Shown: positions 1 through 9,699 of the stretch, in pieces
How positions within the stretch are numbered: the first letter of the stretch is position 1
How the letters are laid out: the number at the start of each line of letters is the position of its first letter
DNA from: Actinoplanes sichuanensis
GTDB lineage: Bacteria > Actinomycetota > Actinomycetes > Mycobacteriales > Micromonosporaceae
Reading direction: 5' to 3'
NCBI RefSeq assembly: GCF_033097365.1
Contig: NZ_AP028461.1
Coordinates: 7,750,001-7,814,000, forward strand
Length of the DNA: 64,000 bases
Translations under genes and position numbers: made by a program
The notes under the pieces: model-generated
What the model saw: only the letters and a program-made list of their open reading frames with translations
The model's database searches: none
What the model was told of the DNA's origin: nothing

Positions 1-595
1 CTTCGCGGGGCTCGTCCTCTACGGCGTCAGCATGGCGCTGATGGTCGAATCCGGTCTCGGCCTCAACCCGTGGGACGTGTTCCACCAGGGCCTCTCCGAG
101 GTGACCGGGATCAGTTTCGGCTGGATCGTGCTGCTTGTGGGCGTACCCGTGCTGCTGCTCTGGATCCCGCTGCGACAGCGACCGGGCCTCGGAACGGTGG
201 CCAATCTGCTGGTGGTGGGTTTCGCCGCGGACGCGGCGCTGGCCGTGCTGCCGGCCGGTCAGGCCATGCCGGCGCGGGTGGGTTATCTGGTCGGCGGGAT
301 TCTGCTGAACGGATTCGCGACCGGCCTCTACATCGGCAGCCGGATGGGTCCGGGGCCGCGGGACGGGTTGATGACCGGACTGGCCGCGCGGTTCCCGAGG
401 GTGCCGCTGCGGGTGATCCGGACCGGCATCGAGCTGACCGTGCTGGGCGCCGGATTCCTGCTGGGCGGCACGGTCGGCATCGGCACGATCGCCTATGCGC
501 TGGCCATCGGCCCACTGGTGCATCTGTTCCTCCCGCCGCTGACCGTGCCGGAGGCCGCCCCCAGTGATCTTCCGGACACATTCGCTTCCCGGTGA
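1..595 (+). CDS. YczE/YitT-like integral membrane protein (5' partial)
   Basis: The reading frame is already open at base 2, so the start lies outside the window. The visible ~197 residues form several hydrophobic helices. They carry the YczE-family pattern: a short loop with GLGLNPWDVF near the start, then GSRMGPGPRDGLM in the middle, where a G-P-R-D loop separates membrane segments. Proteins of this family (COG2364) are small bacterial membrane proteins of unresolved function, some linked to export or regulation of secondary metabolites. The ATG at 32 is internal to the conserved region and unlikely to be the true start. The next gene begins 25 bp downstream on the same strand. Family assignment is from motif recognition only. 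Confidence 0.75.
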   Translation, partial: FAGLVLYGVSMALMVESGLGLNPWDVFHQGLSEVTGISFGWIVLLVGVPVLLLWIPLRQRPGLGTVANLLVVGFAADAALAVLPAGQAMPARVGYLVGGILLNGFATGLYIGSRMGPGPRDGLMTGLAARFPRVPLRVIRTGIELTVLGAGFLLGGTVGIGTIAYALAIGPLVHLFLPPLTVPEAAPSDLPDTFASR

Positions 596-620
596 GGCCA
601 CCGCACGGCATCATTGCGGC

Positions 621-1049
621 ATGGGGGCCGGTGGCTGGAACTGGAACGACGCATGGATCTTCGTCTCCGCGGTCATCGCCGAGCGCCTGGAGCGCGACCG
701 GGCACTGCACGCCGCGCTGCCGGTGACCGGCGCGACGCTGGCCGACGTGCTGGCCGCAGCCGACTTCCTGCACCACAGCGTGCCGGAGCGGGCCGAGCTG
801 GAGGAGTCGGTGCGCCGGCTGGCCGGGGCCGGGCTGATCGCCGTGGAGGACGACCTGATCCAGGTCGCCCCGCCGGGTGAGCAGCTCTGGCGGACCCGAC
901 CGTTCAGCGGCCTGTCGTCAGCGGTGATGACCTTGCAGGCCCAGCTCAACCGACTGGCCGAGCCGGGCGACGCGGACTGGTCGCTGGACGAGCAGACCTA
1001 CCATGCGGCCGTCCGTGAGTACAGTCTGCGGCTGGCCGACGGCCGCTAA
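621..1049 (+). CDS. Small winged-helix-like protein, function unknown
   Basis: This 142-residue protein starts at the ATG at 621 ([12 protein letters not shown]), preferred because the longer frame back to 564 would overlap the upstream gene and encodes unlike sequence. I do not recognise a named family. Residues ~35-90 read like a winged helix-turn-helix: a hydrophobic helix ([13 protein letters not shown]), a helix ending in [12 protein letters not shown] and a short beta wing ([12 protein letters not shown]). There are no cysteines and no membrane segment. It converges with hisF, the two stop codons overlapping by 4 bp. Regulatory role is a guess. Confidence 0.6.
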   Translation: MGAGGWNWNDAWIFVSAVIAERLERDRALHAALPVTGATLADVLAAADFLHHSVPERAELEESVRRLAGAGLIAVEDDLIQVAPPGEQLWRTRPFSGLSSAVMTLQAQLNRLAEPGDADWSLDEQTYHAAVREYSLRLADGR

Positions 1050-1807
1050 CGGACCGGGTTACCGGCCGCCCGGAGGCTGTCCTTGACCTCGCCGATGGTG
1101 AGGTCACCGAAGTGGAAGACACTCGCCGCGAGCACCGCGTCCGCCCCGGCGTCGACGGCCGGCGCGAAGTGCTCGACCGCTCCCGCACCGCCGCTGGCGA
1201 TCACCGGGATGTCGACGACCGCCCGCACCGCCCGGATCAGCTCCAGATCGAACCCGGCCTTGGTGCCGTCGGCGTCCATCGAGTTGAGCAGGATCTCCCC
1301 GGCGCCCAGCTCCGCCACCCGCTCGGCCCACTCGATCGCGTCGAGCCCGGCACTGCGCCGGCCACCGTGCGTGGTGACCTCCCAGCCGCTCGGCTGCTCG
1401 GCCGACCGCCGGACGTCCAGCGACAGCACCAGGACCTGGTTGCCGAACCGCTCGGCGATCTCCCGGATCAGCTCGGGACGGGCGATCGCCGCGGTGTTCA
1501 CGCCCACCTTGTCGGCGCCGGCGCGCAGCAGCACGTCCACATTCGCCGGGGAGCGGACGCCACCGCCGACGGTGAGCGGGATGAACACCGTCTCGGCGGT
1601 CCGGCGGACCACGTCGAGCATCGTGCCGCGGTCGTCGGAGGAGGCCGTGACGTCGAGGAAGGTCAACTCGTCGGCCCCGGCCGCGTCGTAGGCGGCGGCC
1701 AGCTCGACCGGGTCACCGGCGTCGCGCAGGTCGACGAAGTTGACACCCTTGACCACCCGGCCGGCATCCACGTCCAGGCAGGGAATCACACGCACCGCGA
1801 CCGTCAT
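1046..1807 (-). CDS. hisF: Imidazole glycerol phosphate synthase subunit HisF
   Basis: This is the cyclase subunit of the HisH-HisF complex. It uses ammonia from HisH to turn PRFAR into imidazole glycerol phosphate and AICAR. The 253-residue length is normal for the family. The first beta strand holds [14 protein letters not shown] with the catalytic Asp, and the second catalytic Asp sits in LSLD near residue 130. TVGGGVRS and ASGGAG form the two phosphate-binding loops of the half-barrels. It is separated from the rest of the his operon by an EamA exporter and a LysR gene. Its ATG overlaps the exporter's stop codon by 4 bp (ATGA), so it is probably translationally coupled to the exporter. 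Confidence 0.97.
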   Translation of the reverse strand: MTVAVRVIPCLDVDAGRVVKGVNFVDLRDAGDPVELAAAYDAAGADELTFLDVTASSDDRGTMLDVVRRTAETVFIPLTVGGGVRSPANVDVLLRAGADKVGVNTAAIARPELIREIAERFGNQVLVLSLDVRRSAEQPSGWEVTTHGGRRSAGLDAIEWAERVAELGAGEILLNSMDADGTKAGFDLELIRAVRAVVDIPVIASGGAGAVEHFAPAVDAGADAVLAASVFHFGDLTIGEVKDSLRAAGNPVR

Positions 1808-2688
1808 GCCCCAACCCTAACCAGTTCCCTCTCGGCCACCGGCCGGGCCCTGACCAATCCCAGAAGCACTCCGCCGACCACCAGGACACCGCCGGCCACC
1901 TCGATCGGCTGCACCGGCTCGCCGAGGAACAGGGCGGCCGACGCGATACCGAAGAACGGAACCAGCATCGAGAACGGGGCGACAGTGGCCGCACCGTACC
2001 TCTGGAGAAGGAATCCCCAGGCGGCGAAGCCGGCCAGGGTGGAGATCAGCGCGATGTAGACCAGCGACAGCACCGCCGGGGTGTCGATCGCGCGTAGCGC
2101 GGCGAGGTCGGCCGCCGGGCCGTCGAAGATCAGGGTGAGCAGCACGAGCGGCCCGGTGGCCACCGCGCTGACCCAGACCATGAAGCGCAGCGTGTCCGGC
2201 GGGGACGCCCGGCGGGTTGCGACGTTGGACAGTCCCCAGGCCGCGGCGGCGCCGATGACCAGCAGGAAGGCCGGCAGCGGCGCGGTCGTGCGGGCCGCCA
2301 CCAGGATCACCCCGGCGGAGGCGACACCGAGCCCGGCCAGCTGGATCGGCCGCGGCCGCTCGCGGAGCAGCAGCACCGCGAAGAGCATCGTGAAGATCGC
2401 CTGGCTCTGCAGGACGAGCGAGCTCAGCCCGGCCGGCATACCCGCCTCCATCCCGATGAAGAGCAGGCTGAACTTGGTGACGGCGAGGATCAGCGCGACC
2501 GCGATCACCCAGCGCCACGGCACCTGCGGGCGGCCGACCAGGAGCAGGGCCGGGAAGGCGGCGAGCGCGAACCGGAGAGCCGAGAAGAGCAGCGGCGGGA
2601 AGGCGTCCAGCCCGACGTGGATGACGACGAAGTTGAAGCCCCAGACGGCCGCCACGGCGACCGCCAGAGCCAGGTCACGAGCTCTCAT
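1804..2688 (-). CDS. EamA/DMT-family transporter
   Basis: This 294-residue protein has about ten hydrophobic helices in two repeated EamA halves; the second begins near ~150 ([19 protein letters not shown]). Each half carries the family signature of a helix followed by G-x-x-F/N ([28 protein letters not shown]). Such drug/metabolite transporters commonly export amino acids or small metabolites; the substrate cannot be told. I start it at 2688 ([18 protein letters not shown]) because the upstream extension is cysteine- and arginine-rich and runs through the operator region. The gene is divergent from a LysR regulator with only 72 bp between them, the usual layout for a regulator and its target exporter. 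It overlaps hisF by 4 bp downstream. Confidence 0.85.
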   Translation of the reverse strand: MRARDLALAVAVAAVWGFNFVVIHVGLDAFPPLLFSALRFALAAFPALLLVGRPQVPWRWVIAVALILAVTKFSLLFIGMEAGMPAGLSSLVLQSQAIFTMLFAVLLLRERPRPIQLAGLGVASAGVILVAARTTAPLPAFLLVIGAAAAWGLSNVATRRASPPDTLRFMVWVSAVATGPLVLLTLIFDGPAADLAALRAIDTPAVLSLVYIALISTLAGFAAWGFLLQRYGAATVAPFSMLVPFFGIASAALFLGEPVQPIEVAGGVLVVGGVLLGLVRARPVAERELVRVGA

Positions 2689-2734
2689 GGATCCAGCCTC
2701 GCGCCGGCGGACCGTTAAGCACCAGCAAAATAAC

Positions 2735-2762
2735 CTACACCGAAGATGTAGCATCGCTACAT
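2735..2762. promoter_or_regulatory. Likely LysR operator between exporter and LysR gene
   Basis: A perfect inverted repeat, ATGTAGC-ATC-GCTACAT, spans 2746-2762 and contains T-N11-A, the classic LysR-type binding pattern. A further half site, CTACA, lies at 2735-2739 in inverted orientation to TGTAG at 2747-2751. The palindrome runs into the ATG of the LysR gene (2761), so binding should repress that gene while controlling the divergent exporter. The assignment is inferred from pattern and position. Confidence 0.6.
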
Positions 2763-3669
2763 GATTGACCTGGGGAGACTACGGGCGCTGCATGCCGTGG
2801 CCAGTTACGGCACGGTGATCGCCGCCGGACAGGCGCTGCACTGCACACCCTCCGCCATCTCCCAGCAGATCGGCAAGCTGGAGCGGGAGACCGGCTCCAC
2901 CCTGGTCGAGAAGGACGGCCGCCGACTACGGCTCACCGAGGCCGGGCAACTCCTCGCCGACCACGCCGAGCGGGTCCTGACCAGTCTCGACGAGGCGGAG
3001 GCGGCCCTCGCCGCACACCGGGACACGGTCACCGGGCGGCTCACGATCTCCACCTTCGCCACCGCGTGCCGTGCCCTGCTGCCACACGCGCTGCGCACCC
3101 TCACCGCCGACCATCCCGGCCTGACCATCAGCGTGATCGAGGTCAATCCGCACGAGGGTGTGGAGATGCTCCGTCGCGGCCACGTCGACCTGGCCGTCCT
3201 CGACGACTGGCCGGAGGTGGCGCTGCGATACCCGGACGGTGTCAGCAAGGTCACGCTCGGAGAGGACCACGCCGATCTGATCGTGCCCAGCGATCATCGA
3301 CTGACCGGGGAGGCGACGCTGGAGGACGCCCGGCACGAGCGCTGGATCGGCGTCCGGGCCGGTGACGTCTGCTACGAGTACCTCATCCGCAGCCTGCCGG
3401 GCGTGGTCCCGGACTTTCAGGTCGGCGAGTTCGAGACCCAGCTGACCCTGATCGCAGCCGGACTGGGCGTGGGGCTCATCCCCCGACTGGCCCGCGCGGA
3501 GCTACCTCCCGGCACACGATCCGTCCGGATAACTCCGACACCTACCCGCCGGGTAGTGCTGGCCTGGCGTGACACCTCGGCGGCCCGGCCCGCGATCCAG
3601 GCCGCCGAGAAGGCACTACGTGAGGCGTGGAGACTCAACCGAGAACGGCAAGAGCTTCTCGTACGGTGA
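2761..3669 (+). CDS. LysR-family transcriptional regulator
   Basis: This 302-residue protein has an N-terminal winged helix-turn-helix (residues ~1-60: [18 protein letters not shown], then [19 protein letters not shown] as recognition helix). A substrate-binding periplasmic-like domain follows from ~90. The start at 2761 matches the family N-terminus exactly. No strong ribosome binding site precedes it; instead the operator-like palindrome overlaps the start codon, suggesting autoregulation. The adjacent divergent EamA exporter is the probable target. Its last 35 bp overlap the 3' end of hisA on the opposite strand. The inducer is unknown. Confidence 0.92.
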   Translation: MIDLGRLRALHAVASYGTVIAAGQALHCTPSAISQQIGKLERETGSTLVEKDGRRLRLTEAGQLLADHAERVLTSLDEAEAALAAHRDTVTGRLTISTFATACRALLPHALRTLTADHPGLTISVIEVNPHEGVEMLRRGHVDLAVLDDWPEVALRYPDGVSKVTLGEDHADLIVPSDHRLTGEATLEDARHERWIGVRAGDVCYEYLIRSLPGVVPDFQVGEFETQLTLIAAGLGVGLIPRLARAELPPGTRSVRITPTPTRRVVLAWRDTSAARPAIQAAEKALREAWRLNRERQELLVR

Positions 3670-4354
3670 ACGCGCCCGCATAGAGCGCCTTACCCGCGAT
3701 GACGCCCTCCACCCCGATCGGCTCCAGCGTCGCCAGGGCACGCAGGTCGTCGAGCGTGGAGACACCACCACTGGCGATGATCGGCTTGTCGGTGGCCGCG
3801 CACACCTCGCGCAGCAGGTCCAGGTTCGGCCCGCGCATGGTGCCGTCCTTGGTGATGTCGGTGACGACATACCGGGACGCACCCGCCTTGTCCAGCCGGG
3901 CCAGCACCTCGTACAGGTCGCCGCCGTCCCGGGTCCAGCCCCGCGCCGACAGGGTGCGGCCGCGCACGTCCAGGCCGATCGCGACACGGTCGCCGTACTC
4001 ACCGCAGATCCGGTCGCACCACTCCGGGTCCTCCAGGGCGGCGGTGCCGATGTTGACCCGCTGCGCGCCGGTGGACAGCGCCCGGGTCAGCGACTCGTCG
4101 TCCCGGATGCCGCCGGACAGCTCCACCTTCACGTCGAGGCGGCGCACCACCTCGGCGAGCAGTTCGGCGTTGGAGCCCTTGCCGAACGCGGCGTCCAGGT
4201 CGACCAGGTGGATCCACTCGGCGCCGTCGTTCTGCCAGGCCAGCGCGGCGTCGAGGGGGTCGCCGTAGGCGGTTTCCGAACCGGCGGCGCCCTGCACCAG
4301 GCGGACCGCCTGGCCGTCGGCGACGTCGACGGCGGGCAGCAATTCGAGGGTCAC
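3635..4354 (-). CDS. hisA: HisA / PriA-type phosphoribosyl isomerase
   Basis: This is a 239-residue (beta-alpha)8 barrel that isomerises ProFAR to PRFAR in histidine synthesis. The general acid/base Asp pair is visible: Asp10 in [10 protein letters not shown] and the Asp in [15 protein letters not shown]. In many actinobacteria without a separate trpF, this enzyme (PriA) also isomerises phosphoribosyl anthranilate for tryptophan. The sequence fits the actinobacterial form, but bifunctionality cannot be proven here since trpF could lie outside the window. It is the last gene of the operon led by hisD, 21 bp after the 105-residue membrane protein gene, and it overlaps the LysR gene tail to tail by 35 bp. 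Confidence 0.95.
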   Translation of the reverse strand: MTLELLPAVDVADGQAVRLVQGAAGSETAYGDPLDAALAWQNDGAEWIHLVDLDAAFGKGSNAELLAEVVRRLDVKVELSGGIRDDESLTRALSTGAQRVNIGTAALEDPEWCDRICGEYGDRVAIGLDVRGRTLSARGWTRDGGDLYEVLARLDKAGASRYVVTDITKDGTMRGPNLDLLREVCAATDKPIIASGGVSTLDDLRALATLEPIGVEGVIAGKALYAGAFTVREALAVLG

Positions 4355-4375
4355 GCGTTTCTCCCTAAGAGACCT

Positions 4376-4693
4376 TCAGGCACGGCGGCCGAGCACCACG
4401 ACGACGAGGGCCGGCACGGCGAGAACGAGCATGGCGGTGAGGATGATGCGCAGCGGCAGGTCCGGGACGAGGGTCCAGACCGCGGCGACGGCCAGCAGCG
4501 TGACGACCACGATGCCGATCCGCTGCCGCCGGCTGCGATGGTAGAGCCGGCCGTCCCGCCCGAAACGCGGCTTCAACCGGCGCAGGAAGACCGTCCGGCG
4601 ATCCCGGCGGGCGACCCGCCGGGCCCGGACGGCCTTCTCCTTTTCGAGGACGGCGAGCCGCTCGGCCCGCCGCCTCGCGCGTTCCTTGCTCAC
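4376..4693 (-). CDS. Small two-helix membrane protein inside the his operon
   Basis: This 105-residue protein has a very basic N-terminal half (residues 1-58, many Arg and Lys, with helix-forming ERARRRAERLAVLEKEKAVRA). Two hydrophobic helices follow (IGIVVVTLLAVAAVWTLV and IILTAMLVLAVPALVVVVL). The N-terminus is expected in the cytoplasm by the positive-inside rule. Its start overlaps the hisH stop by 4 bp (ATGA) and hisA follows 21 bp later, so it is transcribed and translated with histidine genes. I do not recognise a named domain. It has no obvious enzymatic role and may be a lineage-specific passenger gene. Confidence 0.8.
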   Translation of the reverse strand: MSKERARRRAERLAVLEKEKAVRARRVARRDRRTVFLRRLKPRFGRDGRLYHRSRRQRIGIVVVTLLAVAAVWTLVPDLPLRIILTAMLVLAVPALVVVVLGRRA

Positions 4694-5307
4694 AGACCGG
4701 CAGCCCAGTTGCTGAGCAACAGGTAACCGGAGTCCGCCGATTTCTCCGGGTGGAACTGGGCGGCGCTCAGCGCGCCCGCCTCGACCACCGCCGCGAACGG
4801 CAGGTCGTGCGACGCGGTGGTCACCAGGGCACCCTTCAAAAGATCAAGACCCTGGGCGGCGTACGAGTGGACGAAGTAGAACCGGGCCTGGGCGTCGAGG
4901 CCGGCGAGAAGCCGTGACCCGGCGGGCACGTCGACCGTGTTCCACCCCATGTGCGGGATCCGCTCGGCGGACAGTTTCGTGACCGAACCGGGCAACAGGC
5001 CGAGCCCCTTGGTCTCCACCCCGTGCTCGACGCCCGACTCGAACAGGATCTGCATGCCGACACAGATGCCGAGCACCGGCTTACCGGCGGCGACCCGCTC
5101 GGCGATCACCGGGCCCGCACCCAGCGCCTCGATCCCGGCCATGCACGCCGCGTAGGCGCCGACCCCGGGAACGACCAGCCCGTCCGCGGCCGCGGCGGCC
5201 GCCAGATCGCTGGTGACGGTCACGTCCACCCCGGTCCGGGCGACCGCCCGCTCGGCCGAGCGCAGGTTGCCCGAGCCGTAGTCGAGAATGACGACGTTCG
5301 CGGCCAT
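4690..5307 (-). CDS. hisH: Imidazole glycerol phosphate synthase subunit HisH
   Basis: This is the 205-residue class I glutamine amidotransferase that feeds ammonia to HisF. The nucleophile Cys82 sits in GICVGMQILFE, and the catalytic His186 and Glu188 are in QFHPEKS. The oxyanion region PGVGAY is present near residue 48. I start it at 5307 (MAANVVILDYGSGN) because GGGGGAGG lies at ribosome-binding distance; the longer frame would include that site. The start codon shares a base with the stop of the upstream 52-residue ORF (TGATG), and the gene's end overlaps the next gene by 4 bp, so the whole stretch is translationally coupled. Confidence 0.96.
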   Translation of the reverse strand: MAANVVILDYGSGNLRSAERAVARTGVDVTVTSDLAAAAAADGLVVPGVGAYAACMAGIEALGAGPVIAERVAAGKPVLGICVGMQILFESGVEHGVETKGLGLLPGSVTKLSAERIPHMGWNTVDVPAGSRLLAGLDAQARFYFVHSYAAQGLDLLKGALVTTASHDLPFAAVVEAGALSAAQFHPEKSADSGYLLLSNWAAGL

Positions 5308-5465
5308 CACGCCTCCCCCGGCCACCAGGCGAACCCGCCCGCGGCCGCCAGCAGCGCCAGCACCGCGGTGACGCCGACGCTGAACTTCGTGGCGTCCGAC
5401 TTGACGAGCTGGACCACCCCGCCGACCAGGATGCCGGCCAGCACGAACAGCACCAGGGAGATCAC
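5307..5465 (-). CDS. 52-residue membrane ORF coupled between hisB and hisH
   Basis: A GTG start at 5465 overlaps the hisB stop by 4 bp (GTGA). The frame runs 52 codons to a TGA that shares its last base with the hisH ATG. The product has two hydrophobic stretches (residues 1-20, [19 protein letters not shown], and ~29-47, SVGVTAVLALLAAAGGFAWW) separated by a short charged turn, VKSDATKF. Exact junctions at both ends and the clean two-helix composition argue that it is a real gene, even though it is too short for many gene finders. No family is recognised; a second small membrane gene sits just after hisH. Confidence 0.75.
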   Translation of the reverse strand: MISLVLFVLAGILVGGVVQLVKSDATKFSVGVTAVLALLAAAGGFAWWPGEA

Positions 5466-6073
5466 AGCACCCCCTTGGTGGAGGGCAGCGCGCCGGCGTT
5501 GCGCGGGTCGATCTCGACCGCCTCGCGCAGCGCCCGGGAGAACGCCTTGAACTGGGCCTCGACCACGTGGTGCGCGTCCGGGTGACCGCCGGGGCGGCTG
5601 GCCCGCAACACGTCCACGTGCAGGGTCACCTTGGCGGCGTGGCCGAACGCCTCGAAGATGTGCCGGGTCATGCTGGTCGCGTAGACCGGGCCGATGTACG
5701 GCACCAGCAGCGGCTCGTCGTGCACCACATAGGCCCGGCCGGACAGGTCCACGGCCGCCCGGACCAGCACCTCGTCCATCGGGATGGTCGCCGACCCGTA
5801 CCGCCGGATGCCCCGCTTGTCGCCGAGCGCCTGCGCGAAGGCCTCGCCGAGCGCGATCGCGGTGTCCTCGATGGTGTGGTGCGAGTCGATCTCCAGGTCG
5901 CCCTCGGTGCGGACGGTGAGGTCGAACCCGCCGTGCTTGGCGAGCTGGTTGAGCATGTGGTCGTAGAAGCCGACCCCGGTGTGCAGGTCACCCTTGCCGG
6001 TGCCGTCGAGATCGATCTCGACCAGCACCTTGGTCTCGTTGGTGACGCGGTCGATACGGCCTACGCGACTCAC
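5462..6073 (-). CDS. hisB: Imidazoleglycerol-phosphate dehydratase
   Basis: This monofunctional 203-residue dehydratase converts imidazole glycerol phosphate to imidazole acetol phosphate. Both manganese-binding histidine motifs are present: SHHTIED at residues 64-70 and DAHHVVEA near 166. [12 protein letters not shown] gives a further ligand region. There is no fused HisN phosphatase, as usual for actinobacteria. Its ATG overlaps the hisC stop by 4 bp, and its stop overlaps the 52-residue ORF. Confidence 0.97.
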   Translation of the reverse strand: MSRVGRIDRVTNETKVLVEIDLDGTGKGDLHTGVGFYDHMLNQLAKHGGFDLTVRTEGDLEIDSHHTIEDTAIALGEAFAQALGDKRGIRRYGSATIPMDEVLVRAAVDLSGRAYVVHDEPLLVPYIGPVYATSMTRHIFEAFGHAAKVTLHVDVLRASRPGGHPDAHHVVEAQFKAFSRALREAVEIDPRNAGALPSTKGVL

Positions 6074-7143
6074 AGGATCTCCTCGGCGGCGTTCAGGAAG
6101 GCGGTGGTCTCGGATTCGGTGCCGGCGGTGACCCGCAGCCAGCCGCGCAGGCCGACGTCGCGGATGAGGACGCCCCGGTCGAGGAACGCCTGCCAGGCGG
6201 ATTTCTGATCATCAGCGGTACGGAACAGCACGAAGTTGGCGTCGCTGTCGGCGACCTCGACCCCGCGGCCCCGGAGCACATCGACGATCCGGTCCCGTTG
6301 AACCTTGATCTGCTCGACCGTGGCCAGCAGCGCGGCGCTCTGCGCGACCGCGGCACGGGCGGCGGCCTGGGTCAGCGCGCTCAAGTGGTACGGCAGGCGG
6401 ACCAGCTGGACCGCGTCGACCACGGCGGGGTCGGCCGCGAAGTAGCCCAGCCGCCCACCGGCGAACCCGAACGCCTTGCTCATCGTCCGGGTCACCACCA
6501 GGCGCGGGTGGCCCGGCAGCAGCTCGATCGCGCTGCGGGTGCCGGTCCGCGCGTACTCGAAATAGGCCTCGTCGACCAGCACCATGCCACGCGCCGCGCC
6601 GAGGACCGCGTCGATCACCTCGGGATCGAGCGCGGTGCCGGTCGGATTGTTCGGCGAGCAGAGGAAGACCAGGTCGGGATCGTGCCGGTGGATCTCGGCG
6701 ACCGCCGCGTCGGCCCGCAGCCCGAAATCGGGGTCACGCAGCGCGCCGATCCAGCGGGTACCGGTACCGGCCGCGAGCAGCGGGTGCATCGAGTAGGACG
6801 GGCCGAACCCGAGCGCCGTGCGCCCCGGCCCGCCGAACGCCTGGAGCAGCTGCTGCTGCACCTCGTTCGACCCGTTGGCCGCCCAGACACTCTCGAAACC
6901 CAGGCCGTGACCCAGGTAGGAGGCCAGATCGGCACGCAACCCGACCGCCTCCCGGTCGGGGTAGCGGTTGAGGTCGGCCAGCTCGGCGTCGAGCCGCTTG
7001 CGCATCTCCTCGACCACCGGCTGCGGGACCGCGAAGGCGTGCTCGTTCGTGTTCAGCCGGACCGCGACGTCGAGCTGCGGCGCCCCATAGGGGGTCTGGC
7101 CGCGCAGATCGTCGCGGATCGGCAGGTCGTCGATGGTCGTCAT
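6070..7143 (-). CDS. hisC: Histidinol-phosphate aminotransferase
   Basis: This 357-residue fold-type I PLP enzyme transfers the amino group from glutamate to imidazole acetol phosphate. The PLP lysine is Lys223 in [17 protein letters not shown], and the cofactor-binding SPNNPTG (163-169) and DEAYFEY (191-197) motifs are intact. The N-terminal RLNTNEHAF matches HisC rather than aromatic aminotransferases. It overlaps hisD upstream and hisB downstream by 4 bp each. Confidence 0.96.
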   Translation of the reverse strand: MTTIDDLPIRDDLRGQTPYGAPQLDVAVRLNTNEHAFAVPQPVVEEMRKRLDAELADLNRYPDREAVGLRADLASYLGHGLGFESVWAANGSNEVQQQLLQAFGGPGRTALGFGPSYSMHPLLAAGTGTRWIGALRDPDFGLRADAAVAEIHRHDPDLVFLCSPNNPTGTALDPEVIDAVLGAARGMVLVDEAYFEYARTGTRSAIELLPGHPRLVVTRTMSKAFGFAGGRLGYFAADPAVVDAVQLVRLPYHLSALTQAAARAAVAQSAALLATVEQIKVQRDRIVDVLRGRGVEVADSDANFVLFRTADDQKSAWQAFLDRGVLIRDVGLRGWLRVTAGTESETTAFLNAAEEIL

Positions 7144-8447
7144 GCGAACCGCGCCTTCACCGCGTCACCGTGCGCCGGCAGATCCTCGGCGTTCGCCAGG
7201 GCCACCACGTGCCCGGCGACGTCACGCAGCGCCTCCTCGGTGTACTCCACGACGTGGATCCCCCGCAGGAAGGACTGCACCGACAACCCGGACGAGTGCC
7301 TCGCGCACCCGGCGGTCGGCAGCACGTGGTTGGACCCGGCCGCGTAGTCACCGAGCGAGACCGGCGCCCACGCGCCCACGAAGATCGCACCGGCGTTGCG
7401 GACCCGCATGGCCCACTCACGCGCATCCCGGGTCTGGATCTCCAGGTGCTCGGCCGCATAGTCGTCGACCACCCGCAGCCCCTGCTCCAGGTCGTCGACC
7501 AGGACGACCCCGGACTGCTCGCCGGTCAGCGAGGTGCGCACCCGGTCGGCGTGTTTCGTCGCGGCCACCTGCTTCTCCAACTCGACCTCGACCGCGTCGG
7601 CCAGCTCCAGCGACGGCGTGACCAGGACACTCGCCGCCAGCGGGTCGTGCTCGGCCTGACTGATCAGGTCGGCGGCGACATGCCGCGGGTCGGCCGTGTC
7701 GTCGGCCAGGATCGCGATCTCGGTCGGCCCGGCCTCGGCGTCGATCCCGACCCGACCCTGGAGGAGCCGCTTGGCCGCGGTCACCCAGATGTTGCCCGGA
7801 CCGGTGATCACATCGACCGACTCACACCTGTCGCTCTCATCGACCCCGTCCGAGCCGTAGCCCAGCATCGCGATCGCCTGGGCGCCACCCACCGCATACA
7901 CCTCGGTCACCCCGAGCAGGGCACACGCGGCCAGCACCCGCGAGTCGGGCAGGCCGTTGTTGGACGCCTGCGGCGGCGACGCCACCACCAGGCCCTCCAC
8001 ACCGGCCTCCTGGGCGGGCACCACATTCATCACCACGGTGGACGGGTAGACGGCCAGGCCGCCCGGCACGTAGAGGCCGACCCGGCGGACCGGCACCCAA
8101 CGCTCGGTCACCGTGCCGCCGTCGACCACCTGGGTGGTCACGTCGGTGCGCCGCTGGTCGGCGTGCACCTTACGAGCCCGCTTGATCACCTCGAGCAGCG
8201 CGGCGCGCACCTCGGGCTCGAGAGTCGCCTCGGCCGCGGCGATCGCCTCGGCCGGCACCCGCAGGCGCTCCAGGGTGACACCGTCGAACCGCTCGGTCGC
8301 CTCCCGGATCGCGCTGAACCCATGCTGATGGACCGCCTCGACAACGGGACGAATCCTCTCGACGGCCACGGAGACGTCGAGCTGGGCACGGGGCAGCAGA
8401 CCGCGCGGGTCACGGCGGGAGCCGCGCAGGTCGATCCGATTCAGCAC
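7140..8447 (-). CDS. hisD: Histidinol dehydrogenase
   Basis: This 435-residue zinc enzyme oxidises histidinol to histidine in two NAD-dependent steps. Family landmarks are [15 protein letters not shown], the [12 protein letters not shown] segment with a catalytic/zinc His, and [15 protein letters not shown] near the C-terminus. The start is a GTG (MLNRIDLRG). It is the first gene of the his operon; the 109 bp upstream separate it from the divergent LON-domain gene and should hold both promoters, but I see no clear -10/-35 pair there. Confidence 0.97.
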   Translation of the reverse strand: MLNRIDLRGSRRDPRGLLPRAQLDVSVAVERIRPVVEAVHQHGFSAIREATERFDGVTLERLRVPAEAIAAAEATLEPEVRAALLEVIKRARKVHADQRRTDVTTQVVDGGTVTERWVPVRRVGLYVPGGLAVYPSTVVMNVVPAQEAGVEGLVVASPPQASNNGLPDSRVLAACALLGVTEVYAVGGAQAIAMLGYGSDGVDESDRCESVDVITGPGNIWVTAAKRLLQGRVGIDAEAGPTEIAILADDTADPRHVAADLISQAEHDPLAASVLVTPSLELADAVEVELEKQVAATKHADRVRTSLTGEQSGVVLVDDLEQGLRVVDDYAAEHLEIQTRDAREWAMRVRNAGAIFVGAWAPVSLGDYAAGSNHVLPTAGCARHSSGLSVQSFLRGIHVVEYTEEALRDVAGHVVALANAEDLPAHGDAVKARFA

Positions 8448-8556
8448 CCGGCCAGTCTATGCGGCCACCCAACCGGGTTTCCGCCGCCAGTGGCCCCGGC
8501 CCAGGCGTTGGGATCCGGTGGGTTGACCATGGTCGCGTGCCGACTAGGCTGAGAGC

Positions 8557-9264
8557 GTGAGCGATCGGCTGCCGGTCTTCCCGCTGAGCACGGTGCTCTT
8601 TCCCGGTCTGGTGCTGCCCCTGCACATCTTCGAGGAGCGTTACCGCGCCCTCGTCCGTGAGCTGGTGGCCAAGTCCGAGGGGACACCGCATGAGTTCGGC
8701 GTGGTCACCCTCAGGCATGGCAGTGAGGTGGCGCCCGAGCCCGGGGAGGACGGCGCCGTCCCCACCCCTCCGGTCGGTGCCGCCGACCTCTACGACGTCG
8801 GCTGCACGGCCGAGTTACGGCACGTCACCGAGCTTCCGGACGGCCGTTTCGACATCATGACGGTCGGCCGCCGCCGCTTCACGGTCCTCAGCGTCGAGCA
8901 GGGCGCCGAGCCGTATCTGACGGCCCACGTCGAGTGGCTGCCGGAGGACGACGAGCCCAGCGCGGCCGCCCAGTTGCTCGCCCCGCGGGTGCTGACCGCG
9001 TTCCGCACCTATCTGGAGCTGCTGCGGCCCAACAGCGAGGTGCTCGAGCAGGTGCCGGACGACCCGACCGTCCTGTCGCACCTGATCGCGGCCACCGCGC
9101 AGCTCACCGTCGAGGAGCGGCAGATGCTGCTGGCCACCCCGGACACCGCGGGCCGCCTCCGCAGCGAGCTGCGCATCCTCACCCGCGAGGCGGGCCTGTT
9201 GGCCCGGGTCCGGGCGGTGCCGGTTCCGCTCTCCGATCTGGCGCGGCCGGCCAGCCCGAATTAA
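8557..9264 (+). CDS. LON substrate-binding domain protein
   Basis: This 235-residue protein is the N-terminal (PUA-like) domain of Lon protease without the ATPase and protease parts. The N-terminus LPVFPLSTVLFPGLVLPLHIFEERYR is the Lon N-domain signature, followed by TVGRRRFTVLSV and LPEDDEP. Stand-alone proteins of this kind are common in actinobacteria; their role is poorly defined. Translation starts at the GTG at 8557 (SDRLPVFPL). It is divergent from hisD. Confidence 0.88.
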   Translation: MSDRLPVFPLSTVLFPGLVLPLHIFEERYRALVRELVAKSEGTPHEFGVVTLRHGSEVAPEPGEDGAVPTPPVGAADLYDVGCTAELRHVTELPDGRFDIMTVGRRRFTVLSVEQGAEPYLTAHVEWLPEDDEPSAAAQLLAPRVLTAFRTYLELLRPNSEVLEQVPDDPTVLSHLIAATAQLTVEERQMLLATPDTAGRLRSELRILTREAGLLARVRAVPVPLSDLARPASPN

Positions 9265-9699
9265 ACCCTCATCCGGTACGCGCCAGACGCCCCTCGACCG
9301 CAGCCACCCGTTCCGGGCCTACACCGCGACGTCTCCCCTGCTCAAGACCGAAACGCGTCCGCCGGGCTGATGCGGCCCACAGATCGGACACCGCATCGTC
9401 CGCCCGCCACCCCGCCCTTTTCAGACTCCGTTCGGCAACTCGCAAACCGGACACCGATTCCACCTTCGTCAAGGCTCTGACCTCGGTCAAGCATCAACGT
9501 TCATGCACATCTCCGCGACGGTTTGGTCATTCGCCGACGGAGTCCTTTCACGGCGTGTTCCGCGCCTGATGCCGGGTGCCGCAGCTCACGCCTTCACGCC
9601 CGGTGCCGCAGCTCACGCCGGTTACCGGGCACCGCGACCCACGCCTTCACGCCCGGTGCCGCAGCTCACGCCGGTTACCGGGCACCGCGACCCACGCCT
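9265..9699. other. Convergent intergenic region with tandem repeats
   Basis: This 435-bp region lies between two converging genes. Its first ~300 bp are less GC-rich than the neighbours and carry no gene I can support. The last third is made of tandem repeats, listed separately, that run into the 3' end of the next gene. No clear terminator hairpin with a T-tract is seen. Confidence 0.6.

Noticed and set aside
9269..9490. 73-residue minus-strand frame in the convergent gap
   Set aside because: It has no ribosome binding site, no recognisable domain and no conserved-looking hydrophobic pattern. It may be chance in a GC-rich region.
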